Made by a program: the position numbers and the translations under genes. From Emergomyces orientalis (taxonomy: Eukaryota; Ascomycota; Eurotiomycetes; Onygenales; Ajellomycetaceae): DNA of 64,000 nucleotides. How positions within the stretch are numbered: the stretch's first letter is position 1; every line of letters begins with the position of its first letter. The stretch is from the NCBI GenBank assembly GCA_002110485.1, contig MOWL01000002.1:496001-560000 (forward strand), written 5' to 3'. This document shows positions 45,729 to 57,779 of this stretch, in pieces. Under the pieces are notes generated by a model, which worked only from the letters and a program-made list of their open reading frames with translations, had not been told where the DNA came from and ran no database searches.

Positions 45729-46912
45729 ACAAAAACAAAAAATCAATTATCTGTGTTGTATGGGGTTTGGGTCCTTTTTTCCTTTCACGATTTTTTTTTT
45801 CTTATGTCATGGTGAATTAGTGTATTGCACTGGGAGGTGTGGAGGAACGCAGACTCTACGCATGGTATCAGTGCAGCCATAGATCCCCGGCAATGAAGAA
45901 ATTAATTTTTTTTTGTCAAGCAATGGAGTGGTGTCATAATTGTCCAGATTTTGCTTCTTCGTGAGATGGAACAATCCACTTTATTGTCATGACGTTCCGT
46001 GGCCAGCAGCGGTATCTGTGTCTGCCCGATTTTGTGGCACATGTGCGTGTGTGTCGATTCTCCTTTGCGGCTTAACTAACATCCATCCGACCTATACACA
46101 CTCAGAGTGAATCTCGAATACGGCCCTAGAACCTAGTGGATGACGAAATCTCCTTCTTCAACATATTACATCTTACATCGGTATTGATTCCTTGTGCATA
46201 TGCATTCAACAGTAAACAGCCTTTCAAAGTTCCCCATCTATATCAAGGTTTGGGCGAGCTGTACGGAATCCAACAGTATTCAGGGTCAGCGCAAGTTGCC
46301 CTTGAAAAGTTGCTAATGAGGAAACTGTGATGTTCAATGAATAGGAAATGGACGTTACTCAAATGTCCGATGTCAAAACATAAAGTTGACAATGACGTCT
46401 CTAACGGTTCATTTGCTTCTTCGACTTTCTCTCACGGCAACCATTATACTATAGCACTTTGATCACTTCACTTTACAGCGCCCTCATGGTCTTGTTATCA
46501 TCGTACGCTGTATTCTCATATACTGTTGTCATCCCTTCCATCTTACCCCCACATTTTTATTCGGCAGCTGCTCTCAATATCACGTGATCGTAATAAAAAT
46601 CTTGAAACTACGCCAAGAGAATATTGTTGTACCCGTTGCGCTAAACCGCTTTGGACCCGGAGCTCTCGCGCCTCCAAAATTTCGAGGAAAAAAAAAAAAC
46701 CCGAGCACGAAGGTCCCGCGATCAATGGAAGCATTTTACTGATTTTCTCAGAACAGCCTCCCTCCGCAAGTTTACTACCATGATAACGCCTTTGTTTTAA
46801 TATTGTTAATTCATTTTTTCCTTCTTATATCTTTTTCTTTGTTATCCACGGAGTCCCTGATACGCATCATTTAAATTGCGAACCATATATACCGGAGCGC
46901 ACCCCAAACACA
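45729..46912. other. Intergenic, no gene seen
   Basis: 1.2 kb with T and A runs (45788-45800, 46688-46699) and no supported frame. It contains the rpl21 terminator region and the carrier promoter. Confidence 0.55.
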
Positions 46913-48276
46913 ATGTCATTCTCTTCGCATTCCCACGATACTACCAGGCGCACTCACCTTGAAAATGAGAAACAAGGTTCGCAACAGTCTATAATGCTAC
47001 AGCAAGGGGAAACTGACGATGTGGAAGCTGGCCCCCAACCAACAGAGAGGCCTGATGCGAAATCATGGGCTCACTTCCTCGCCGGAGGGTATGTACATAC
47101 TCCGCATACTCGCTCCCTCAGACTATCTGACGTCGAGAGAGAATGAACGTTACTAATTTAATTTTAATAGTGTTGGCGGGATGACTGCAGCTACTCTCAC
47201 CTGCCCACTCGATGTCCTAAAAACACGCCTTCAATCCGACTTCTACCAAGCCCAACTCCGCGCGCTACGCGAGGCACACCCCTTACCTCAGTCAACATCT
47301 ATCCTTGCGCTTCCGCGAAGTGCTATGCTCCATTTCACAGAAACCCTTCAAATGCTTAGATCGATACACGTCCATGAGGGATGGCGAGGGTTGTTCAAAG
47401 GCCTGGGACCTAACCTAATAGGCGTCGTCCCCGCGAGGGCTATCAACTTTTATGCCTACGGAAATGGAAAGCGCTTACTGAACGAATATTTCGAATATGA
47501 CCCAGCCACGTCACCTATGGGCATCCATTTGACGGCTGCGGCGATAGCTGGCATTGCAACGGGAACCGCTACGAATCCTATCTGGCTCGTAAAGACAAGG
47601 TTGCAACTTGATAAGTCGAACGCCTCCAACGTACCCGGTAGAGGGCGCCAATATAAAAACAGCTGGGACTGCATTAGGCAGACTGTGCGCCATGAAGGAA
47701 TTCGGGGGCTTTATCGTGGACTGTCTGCATCATACCTCGGAGTCACTGAGAGCACACTTCAGTGGGTAATGTACGAGCAAATGAAGAGGGCACTGGCCGT
47801 AAGAGAAGCGCGCCGACTGGCTGATCGGACCCATGTACCAAGTTGGGTTGATGATGCTGAGGCTTGGGGAGGAAAAGTGTTTGCTGCGGGTTTTGCAAAG
47901 TTCTTTGCTGCGGCTGTCACGTACCCTCATGAAGTTGTACGCACAAGGTTACGGCTGGCTCCCACGGTGTCAGTTTCGGGGGGGAAGGCTCAGATGAAGT
48001 ATACTGGTTTGATTCAGTGTTTCCGGCTGATATTCAAAGAGGAAGGCATGGCAGGGCTGTACGGGGGCCTGACACCACACCTTCTCAGAGTTGTCCCAAG
48101 TGCTGCTATCATGTTTGGAATGTGAGTTTTTTTACTTTTTTAAAATTTTTTTAGCAAACTCCCAGGCGACTTCATATATTTAGGTTTCGAAAGTTTATGT
48201 CGTGTTCATTTGCTGACATTCTTACCCAAACCCTAGGTATGAAATGATTGTGCGGCTCTGCGGCGCCACAGCATAA
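46913..48276 (+). CDS. rim2: Mitochondrial pyrimidine nucleotide carrier, Rim2-type
   Basis: Exons 46913-47088, 47171-48121 and 48237-48276 (introns 82 and 115 bases) give 388 residues. It has three mitochondrial carrier repeats with signatures PLDVLKTRL, NPIWLVKTRLQLD and YPHEVVRTRLRL. The PIW form in repeat 2 and HEV in repeat 3 are features of the Rim2/SLC25A33/SLC25A36 group, which imports pyrimidine (deoxy)nucleoside triphosphates into mitochondria. Each repeat keeps its EG...LY/FKG element (EGWRGLFKGL, EGIRGLYRGL, EGMAGLYGGL). An N-terminal 55-residue Ser/Gln-rich extension precedes the first helix (AHFLAGGVGGMTAATL). The final exon codes for only 13 residues (YEMIVRLCGATA end). Confidence 0.93.
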
Positions 48277-48542
48277 TCGCTCTCCACTTCGATACACACC
48301 TACTCATCCCTAGATTTACCGTATTCCTTTCGCAAAATCCCTTCTTAATATTTCACAACGAAACCGGCGATATGTCTATACCACTTAAACTACTCTCACC
48401 GCCATCCAACTCCCCGCTTATGTGTTTGCGTATCTCCAAGGCGCTCATGCTTATAATAGACACACACGAACTCTTCCAGCACATAACGATTGTTGCGCCA
48501 GGGGCGAAGAGGGAAGACATGTTTGTCTCTCTTTGCCCTTGT

Positions 48543-48563
48543 CTTTTCTTTTCTTTTCTTTTC
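48543..48563. repeat. CTTTT pentanucleotide repeat
   Basis: About four CTTTT units in a row, 3' of the carrier gene. Confidence 0.85.
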
Positions 48564-51500
48564 TGTCCGACTTGGATAAATTACTGTATTATGTGTTTCT
48601 ATTTTCTTTTTGAGCAACAGGGGCCGGAGATGGGGTCAAGATTTTTGGCTTAGATGCAATAACTGTACTATTCATGGCAAGGGTTTGAAAGGGCGTTTTT
48701 TGGGAATCGGCTATTCTATCCTGCATATGGTTTTTCTTTTCATCTTCTTCTCCTGCATCAACTTGATCCTTACATTTCCACTCGCGAGATCTCTTACTAT
48801 TTGTTCCTTTGCTCCTTCACTTCTTAACAGGCTTGTTTCGCGACGTACACTTGCAACCTTCTTTGTATATTATATATCTACTACTTTATTACTTTATTAC
48901 TCTTTCATGCACCTCGTATTTCTTTTTCAACGGAACTAGAAAGGACCAGCCTCAAGATATGCATACATACCTCTTCTTCGAAGACTAGGAGATGATCGTT
49001 GCCCTTTTTTCTTTTCTATTTGCGCCTTGTCCTATACTCAGGCGTGTTACATCGTGTTTTTGTGATAAGTAAGGCCCTGTCATGCGAGTACTGGTGTTAG
49101 GCGCCAGGCAAGCACCACCTTATGCCGATCCATGGGTCGGAGAATGGAATTGTTAACGCCAAATCTGATAATAACCGTTTTGGGTCCTGCATGACTAACG
49201 GGATGGGATAGGGGAGTTTAAGGGCCATGCCACCTGAAGAGGTCATTTTGAATATTGCTTCTTTTTACCAGGATCACACTCTTCATGTGTTTGTCATGCC
49301 CCGTTTCTTCGGGAAACTGATCACATTTGAACCAGGGGGCCTTACGACCAGGGCATTTTTGTAGAGATTACCCCGCGAGCGTCTGATGACTATGCTCTGA
49401 TAGGGTCTCAATTATACTGCATTTGTGAAGGGTTGACAACATTAATGTCCCCCGGCGGACATTACCGAGCCAGTATATATCTTGAAGTAATAAGACCGTA
49501 AGACTAGCGTTGAGGAGAAGGCTTACCCTTGGGCCCGCCTTGAGCTGAATCAAGGATGAGACCCGCTCCACTTTCGAGTGCTTGGAGCTGAAAAAACCTG
49601 TGTCTGCCCGGTGGGCTGCAGACTAAACGACCAATCGCGACGCGCACGGCTGCATATGGTCGTCGACCTTTGATAGACCTACTCCAAACATGAATTTTCA
49701 CGGCAGGAACCTTCCCGGCACAAGTAACTGGAAACCCTCAAACTAGCGTGCTGTTTGTTCTAAGCTGTGACGTGCTGCCCTTTTCATCACACTTCTAAAT
49801 GTAGTTTCTTCATCTGTGGGCTAACATGGCGGGCGGGTTCGGGTTGGCAATCCCGGGGCGGCGGCAGCGTAACAGGCGGATCTCTAAACACAGTATGCTG
49901 CGACGGGATAACAAACAGGGCCCGACTCAAGGGATCAGCTAAGTCGCTAGCTTTTAACGTTCGTCCGATTCGTCACAGTTGGCGTGCACCAATGGCGGAG
50001 GGTGGAGAGGGAACCCACATTTGCATTCACATGTCCATATGCAATCGCTCAAGCCGCCAGGCGCTTCTTTTAAGGTTACGGGGAATCGTACCCGGAGGAA
50101 GCCAAGAGGTGGCAAGCATAAAAAGATCTCTACTACTACCTCAACGCCAGGTTGGCGGTCTATCTCCAACCCTGCGGTGAGTGCAGACATCATCCACCAG
50201 GAATCCATGGATTGATATGGTCGAATCTGCGGGTTATGTCTACGAGAATACGGAATTGTTTATTACATTAATTTGATTGGGGCAAACGTTGGAAATGCCG
50301 TAGGGGGACGGGGAAAACAATTATTTTATCCCGTCACCCTTTTGAGACTTCCGCTTAAACACAGGTGCTTAGTTATCCATCGGGCAGTCAAGCTGCTGTG
50401 CAACTCAGAAAACCATCGATGAGCCGTTTAAAGATTGATTCTTTTGACTCCAGTCGTTTCATTCCACCCAATAGCCTGGTGTGTACCAAACTTGCAACCC
50501 TCCACTTCTCAACAACAACAACCTTGACGATATGCACAACATATCTCGCATTTGTGGCGAAGCACGCCTGAAGAAATGGATAGGCTGCATTTACACGATT
50601 CCATAAGATTGCTCGTTGAGGCCGTGGTTTAGGGGGGATTTAATTGCGGAGCCTGATGTTGGTTTTCGGTGGTCAGTTTCGTTCAGAATGACCGAAGAGT
50701 CCTCTAAGACCGGTGAAAAATGTATCGTGTATTGTATCGTGAAATGCGAAAGGTTAGAGTTTACTACAGTGTAGGCTTTCTATATCCAAAGCAGATCAAA
50801 CGATATTGCATTTCGGGGACGTGCTGGCGGGGAAAATAGTGTACCTAATTCTCAGCTCAAGCCACCTAGATCGCGAGGTGAACACTGGAGTAGTTAAGTG
50901 GATGGCTCCGCAAATTCATATGGGATTCCAGGAATGTAGCATAATGCTGCGAGCTGTCCTTACCGTGCGTTCCCGTCGCGAGGGGCAACATGCGTCCCCC
51001 ACAGAACTCTGTATAGTCTTACTCTACGCCTGTGCGGAGGCACCGAACTTTAAAGAGAAAATTGGATATACATAGTACCCATACAGTACTGTGCGAAGCG
51101 TTCTAATTTCCTTTCATGCCTTCACTATACCACACTATACTTGTTTCGGAATGAGGAATAAAATCAAAATAATGTGGATTGACCTAAGGAAACACTCGCA
51201 ATACGAAATGATGCATTCAATACATTTCAAGAATTTGCCTTGGGCTTATGAATAGCCTAGAGGTTTTAGAGAAAAAATATGCACAGACAGTGATGGGAAG
51301 CAAAATTCAATGCGAAATATCTGAAATTTCCAATCTCCGAGCTAGCCGCACCACAAATTTTTCGTTTATTTTCACTTCCACATCGAGATGCAGTCGTGCC
51401 ACTAATTCAAGAAGTGACATCATGAGATTGATCGCAGATATTCACCTCAAAGTCTACCTAGCCCCTCCATCACTGGGGTCACGTGGGTGGATATAGACCC

Positions 51501-54500
51501 TTGAATGGCTACTGGGTACTTGTATATTGTGGGTGATCTAGCGCGCTGGGTTATCCGGAATGGAATGTATCATGCTTCTTCTACAATCCACATGCATAGT
51601 TTTACGCTTCTCACCAACAGCGAATCCGTTGAGAATGAAACTCAGCCTCACTCATTGCTGGCAGTGATGTAAACATAGGAAGGCAGGGGGGAACATGTGC
51701 GCTAAAAAACTTAGCCAATTCGTTCGGTAATTCTGGAGGAACACAAAGGAGGCAAGTAGGAAGCATAAGCCGCTGTTGATATCTGTTATGTCATTATCGC
51801 CCCGCTTGGATATTAGCTAGTAGTACAGCGGTGTGGAGGACCGTTGCCTCCAATGACATATTGCAGAGGTAATTGTCCGCAGGCCTATTTCCTATATCAA
51901 GATTCGTTGTTCAATGCCCATTTGCTTCTCGGTCCGGGGTACCGTTTTAGATATTGATCTTGTCGCACGTCACTTTCCGAAACTAAAGAATCCCAAGTAG
52001 AAGGAAAGACGGCGGGGAACCAAAGCGCCGCGGGAACTTGCATTCGCATGCATGTCCCAAATCAGGCAGCCTATTTGTCAATCCGCACACGACTCTTTGA
52101 CATCTTTGATTTGACATATAAGCATGTTCCGTTTTAGCGTCCATTGCCTAGTATTCGACAGCCTTTTCTGTTAGAGAAGACTGGGAGAACATCTCACCTA
52201 GTAGTTCCCATGGCTAAGAAGGAATAGTTTTCCACAAGAAAAACCATCGGCTAGTGACATCAAATTCATCGGATAGGAAAAGAATAAAAAATTGAACCGA
52301 TGGTGAAAGCATGAGCAAATGTCATCGATTGGTTGTCGAAGTAACGGCAGCAGAAACCAGCTAAAATAATTCGACTGGCAAAACCTATGTAGTATTTTTC
52401 CCTCCGGAGGCGTGCACATCGTGCACCAAAACCACACCAGTCTCTGCCCAATACCCAGTGAAAAACAATTCTGCTTTGAATTCATTTGGCTAGACGGTTG
52501 CAGGCCGGATAACCCAAGCAGTGGGAATTTTCGCGGAATCAATAATGAGGCTGAAATTTTTCAATTTTCTCGCCAATAGAAAAATTTCTCTGAAATAAAT
52601 TCGGAGAGTGGGCAGCTGTTGGATTAAGCAACCTTGATCCCTGCCTGCATGATGTCATCGGGTCTAAGTCCTTTTGACTTGCCCCACCAACATGATTTGG
52701 AAGCTCGCGGGCAGAATCCATGGATACACAACCGTTTCCGAACCTTAATATTTGTATGTGGGAGTAGTTTTATTTACTAAAGGTATGGGGTACATTTCAT
52801 AACATGTACTGTACTTCGCCAGTGTATCATTATAGCGCGTTTCTGGAGGTTTTGGTTCTGGCATTTTATCGGCTACTCTCTGTATTCCTTCTTTTAACTT
52901 CTGAAAGTGCGGTGTGTCGTGTAGCCATTTTCTTGAAGTAATCTGCAACTATGTACTCGTAGTTCTGTCAAAAAAAAAAAAGAAAAAAAAAAAGATATCC
53001 CATTTCTATTTCTCAAAGTAAAAGTCATTCCACAGGGCGTAAACCCTGTCAGCGGTTGCAATGCCCGCCCCAACCACTTTTTGTTTCCATGAACATTGGT
53101 ATCTCGTTTTCCAGTATTTCACAAGCCACGATCCTTGTGAAACGTTTTGGCATACTGTGACACAAATTCCGAGATTGCTAGAGCGTTATTTCTATTTTTA
53201 CAGTGGCGGGAAATAAAATCCGAGAGTAAGTTTATTTTGACTGCATGGCATCTTCTCACTGCAGGTTTTGCTACAAAGAACTCGCTAGACTTAGAGAACT
53301 TCTGGTTGGTTTACATGAAAAAATTTTGATTCCACCAAATATCCCGTAACCTGAGTACGTTCGGAACAAGGGCGCAATAATTAATACAAGGACGCTAGGC
53401 AAAAGTCTTGCTAGTAATAGCTTCTTCGAAAACTTTCTGGTCTGCGTCTGTCTGCGTCAGTAACTTGGCACTCTATTCTGCTTTCCCAGCAAAGTCGGAA
53501 AATATTCTCCTAACTTTAATGGCATAGAAAGAGGCCGGCAAAGTCATTCGGGATCTGTCATGGAAGGCGACTGCACTTTGTCGGAGTCTGAAGCTAAAAT
53601 AGGTATGATCATTATTCTGAATGCGGAGTTGGCAAACCGATATTCGTCATCTCGTCATCAACTGCTAGTTTGGGACCTGCATCGATCTGCCCTTCTAATT
53701 CGGAGGGCAAGTGGCCGCTGCAAAGTTAAAAAAATAAAATTGAATAAGAAAAAGAAAGTATTTTTGCCTTCTCCGCATGACCTGCCTAACTTTTTTGCGG
53801 CACTACTCCGCGATAAGATTGACCCTGGTTTCTTGTGCCTGTGCAGTTACGAACTCAATGTTAAAGCGAAATTCCATCAGTGACAAGGGTGCGGCATTGA
53901 GTTTTTGCTACGCACCCCTAATTCAATCGCCGCTCCAACACAGCAAAAGCTAGAGTCCACGAACCTTCCGATTCCCCATTTTCTTTCTTTGGCACCCGTT
54001 GGATGTCCTTTGGATTCCCATTTCCTTGGAGTGGCTTGTCCTTTTCGCATCCGCTATTATGCAACCCTGCGGCATTACGGACTACTTCTGGAAATAACTA
54101 TCATGAGTAGTAGCGTTCAGTATGCCTATATATATATTCTCTTTCTTTTATATTGTAGCCCGCAGTGTTAGGCAGCGCTCCGGCCTCCGCCCAAGGAGTC
54201 ATAATTCCCCAAATTTCACTGCTCTCCTCGATGTTTGCTCAGGCCCTAATTCATGGGAACATTATTAACTAAAGTCAATTAAGAAGCTCATTAACTTAGC
54301 CAAGTTTGTTACAAGAGGATGCCAGATGAAATATTATTACCTGGTGACTACCTAGGTTTTATTCGATGAACAAATGGCTTTGGGAGCGGGTCATCACGCG
54401 CAGCTTTTATTTAATATGACGACCCGTCTAGCACTTGAAACTAGTTGCTCCCTTGATACGGCAGACTAGAGAACTTGGTTCCAAAATCATGGTTCCATCG

Positions 54501-55262
54501 AGAGCGCAAGGAGAGCTACTTTTTACTTGTTGAGGATAAAGCGGAATCCTTCAACAGTGGCTGTGATAATGTGCTTCTTGCGTCTCACAAAACATGCACA
54601 CTATGGGCCTCACCCACCCTGTCATGAAGGGCAAAAATTCTTTAAAAGGTCCGTGGGTGCCATGCCAAGCCTTTGTGGCTGCTGTACAGCGCATTCAACA
54701 CTGAGATTGGGTGGAATAGAAAACAACTTGTGGTGATGTGGTGGGCTCTGCTAATCGGTCGACAGAATTTATGATGTACAGACAAGGAGTATATATCCGC
54801 TGGCATTCCCAAAGTCGGGATCTTTTTAGGGAAACAGTAAAGCCGGGATGGTGGATGTGTGTAAATGAACGGCTTGACTTCCAATAGGCTAAATAAAATA
54901 ATTAAAAATTCTGCGCATGAGGTCAGAGTTCCGCATCATGTTGAGGCTGTTTTGCATCAACACCTGATGTTCGAAATTTAATTTATGGAGAACCTAATTG
55001 ATAATAGACACGGTCCGCAGGTCACGAGCAACTACTTTGGCAGATATTCTTCTCGTGAGGCTTAAAAATAAAATTACCAGTTGTCTACCCAGAAATACGC
55101 CAATCCTGGCATGTTGTTTACGGTGATTGTTCCTGCAAGACATGTGAATCAAGCGCTCCAAATGCATGGTGCCGTTCTAGTTGACTTCCAAGCAGCCAAC
55201 TGGCACGCGTTCCCTGGTTCAAATTCAGCTGAGAATGATGTGAAACATTTGGAAACGGTACA

Positions 55263-55288
55263 GAAAAGAAAAGAAAAGAAAAGAAAAG
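55263..55288. repeat. GAAAA pentanucleotide repeat
   Basis: About five GAAAA units. This is the complementary form of the repeat near 48543, so the two bracket most of the gene desert in opposite orientation. This is probably coincidental simple sequence. Confidence 0.85.
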
Positions 55289-57275
55289 CATCATAAAAAC
55301 ATCGTTTCTAAGGCAAAAATGGTACTAACAAATACCGAGGCAGATATTCCACCTGGTTTATTTTTGGAATATCAGAGCACGCCAATGGCTTCGTTATTCT
55401 TTTCCTTTTCTTCACTTGGGAAATAAAATGAAGAGCTAAAAGACAAAATAATTTGATAACTGGCTTGGATCGACCTGTGGTGAAGCCATCGGCAGTCAGA
55501 GCGGCTTCAGAGTCAGAGAAGGCTTCAAAACACCCTAAAAATGCCCTGCCAAAACAGGGAAATGTGGACGTCCGAAGATGTTGACTCGACTTGAAGCTCG
55601 AAAACTTTTGAGGCGGATCACCGAACGCAGATTCCCAAACGCCAAGGTCGGATTTTCTTTCTGGGCTTTGGTTGTTGCTCCAAGCATGTAGCTAGTAGTC
55701 GTGTCGAAGGGTGCGCACCGAGAACTAGCATGGATATGTTAGGGGCGATTGCGCCCTACCTTCGATTCCCAACTCTTTTGCATTATTGCCACATGATCTT
55801 TGGGTGTGAGAAATCATATTTTCAAACCTATTTGCACACATCATAACACCATGTACTGTACAGGTACCATACTTAACACCCGGCAAGAGCAAAAAGGAAA
55901 AATAGCGTCTTGCTGATCAATTCTTCTCCAGTTCTGGACATGATTTTGTTAACACTCGCGGCGGCAGGTGGGCTTTGCAGTTTTGAGTAAACCCGGACCA
56001 ATGAAGCCACCAGTGTTCCTGGAAAGATCTGAAGATTTGGGTTATGTTGCCAAAGGCATGAGCCCCTCTGCTTGGTACAGTTCACGCACAGTACGCTACT
56101 TACATGGGATTTTCATATGTCGAGATATCAATAATGTATGATAGATGTTGCTGTAACGTTATACAAAAATTTGCATTAATTCTCCGTTTCCCCTTTGCTA
56201 AGGGTGTTGAGGCTGTTGTAATCTAACCATGGATTGAAATCAAGGACCCTGTCCGCTGGTAAACAGGTGGCTGTCGTAGTGCAACTAGTTAATCATGTTC
56301 CACTTCTTCCTTTTTGCTTCCCTTCTCTTTTTTCTTTTTTTCTTTTTTTCCCTTTTCCCTTTTCCATTTTTTTTAAAAATTTTTTTGGCGTTGCTTTTTC
56401 TTTTTCTTCTAGTTCGTTCCTGTGTCGCCTCTGACTCCTTAATTCGTAATCGTCATGGTAATTTCTTCTGGGACAAATTGGAAGTAAATTTCAGCGGCGA
56501 AAGACTTGCGTATGTTTGAGCAACTGGGGAATCTGAGGTTTCCTTTTGGTAAAGGAAGGATGAAAATAATGAATATTGGTGCTCGAAACGAGGGATCCCA
56601 AACCCAGCTCGGTATGCATATTACGGGAGTCCGTACTCCGAGTGGTACCCCGGAATGCATACGAGAGAGATCATCGGCGAGTGTGGACAGGGGCTTTTGT
56701 CAGAGCTGTCTGGCTATTAGTTAATGGTAAAATTGGTGATATCAGCAAACGCATGGCACAAGTGATTCGCCCAGATTTCAGGCAAACCTTTGGTTTAGCT
56801 ATGTATGTACGGAATATGCACATACACACAAGACAGCTCATATATTCAATACATACCTACGGACCTATGAAGGTAAGCAACAATATTACGGGTGTGGAGT
56901 GGAAGCATTGGGTGTATAAGATACTAGTATATATAGAAGACCGTCCCCCCAGACACTGTGACCTTTTTTTTCAGCAGAAATATTGTTTCCTTCATCCGCC
57001 TGTTATCAAATACATTACACACTTATATATAGCTTAATATTTTGGAATGTCCCCTTCAATACTCCATATTCTCAAACCAACCGTTTATTCAAACACAACT
57101 CAGGGAGAACAGCGAATTTACCAGATTGGGTACTGTCACGCTGACCGACTACTTCCACGACATCTAGTACCCGTTGCGACGCATCTACCACCAGTCTTAA
57201 CCCTTTATACACCTCCTTCACTAAGTTGTTATTTTTTTCAAACTATATCTAGCATTCACCTTTGAAAGAAACAGT

Positions 57276-57779
57276 ATGACTCAAGGCGCAAGCCAGGATA
57301 AGAGCAAGGTGCAAGCAAAGGGAGGGAAAAGATCCTCTCCAGAAGTTCAGGAGTATGTTATGACATGTTTCTTTATCTCCTAGACATTTCTCTCCTTTTT
57401 TTGTTTCGTCACGTTTGGATTGTTCCTACGTATGTGGAGATGTATTAAAGTCGTATATCATCGTCCGTCCAATTCAATTCGCATTTCTCCCCATGTCAAC
57501 CCACAGTTCCCATGGGGCATGCCCCACTCTTTGAAATGTTTACAGGTTGTGGACAAAGTAATTTAACTGTGAACCCACCGCTAACATCTTTGACATTACC
57601 GTATGTACAGTACTAAACAGCCTCCGAAAGCTCCCTTGGATGAGAGCTCCCTTAAACTACTTTTGGAGCAGACTCCGGAGGAATATAACCCCATACAACG
57701 GTATATGGACCAAGGTCGGAAAGAAGAATCGTTCCACCTTGTACACATGCCGGTGGATGAGTCTCCGTCCAAGTTGTAG
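57276..57779 (+). CDS. Small unknown protein, 81 aa
   Basis: Exons 57276-57352 and 57611-57779 (258-base intron with GTATGT donor and TACAG acceptor, phase consistent) give 81 residues. The first exon is basic and polar (MTQGASQDKSKVQAKGGK). The second is protein-like with helical potential (DESSLKLLLEQTPEEYNPIQ, then YMDQGRKEESFHLVHMP). The family is not recognised. There is no signal peptide, membrane segment or cysteines. The intron is long for this genome, so an extra small exon may be missed. The call rests on coding-like composition and matching splice sites. Confidence 0.5.

Larger units (their letters stand above)
48277..57275. other. 9-kb gene desert
   Basis: No gene could be recognised on either strand. 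Open frames exceed 100 codons only at 48610-48939, 49767-50180, 52198-52542, 53560-53883 and 56576-57037, and none has family features. The sequence is a patchwork of A/T-rich and moderately G/C-rich blocks (for example 49800-50220), with pentanucleotide repeats near both sides. It could hold decayed transposons, long non-coding RNAs or divergent multi-exon genes I cannot model. Confidence 0.45.

Noticed and set aside
49767..50220. Overlapping G/C-richer open frames in the gene desert
   Set aside because: Frames occur on both strands over the same interval and none shows conserved-protein features.
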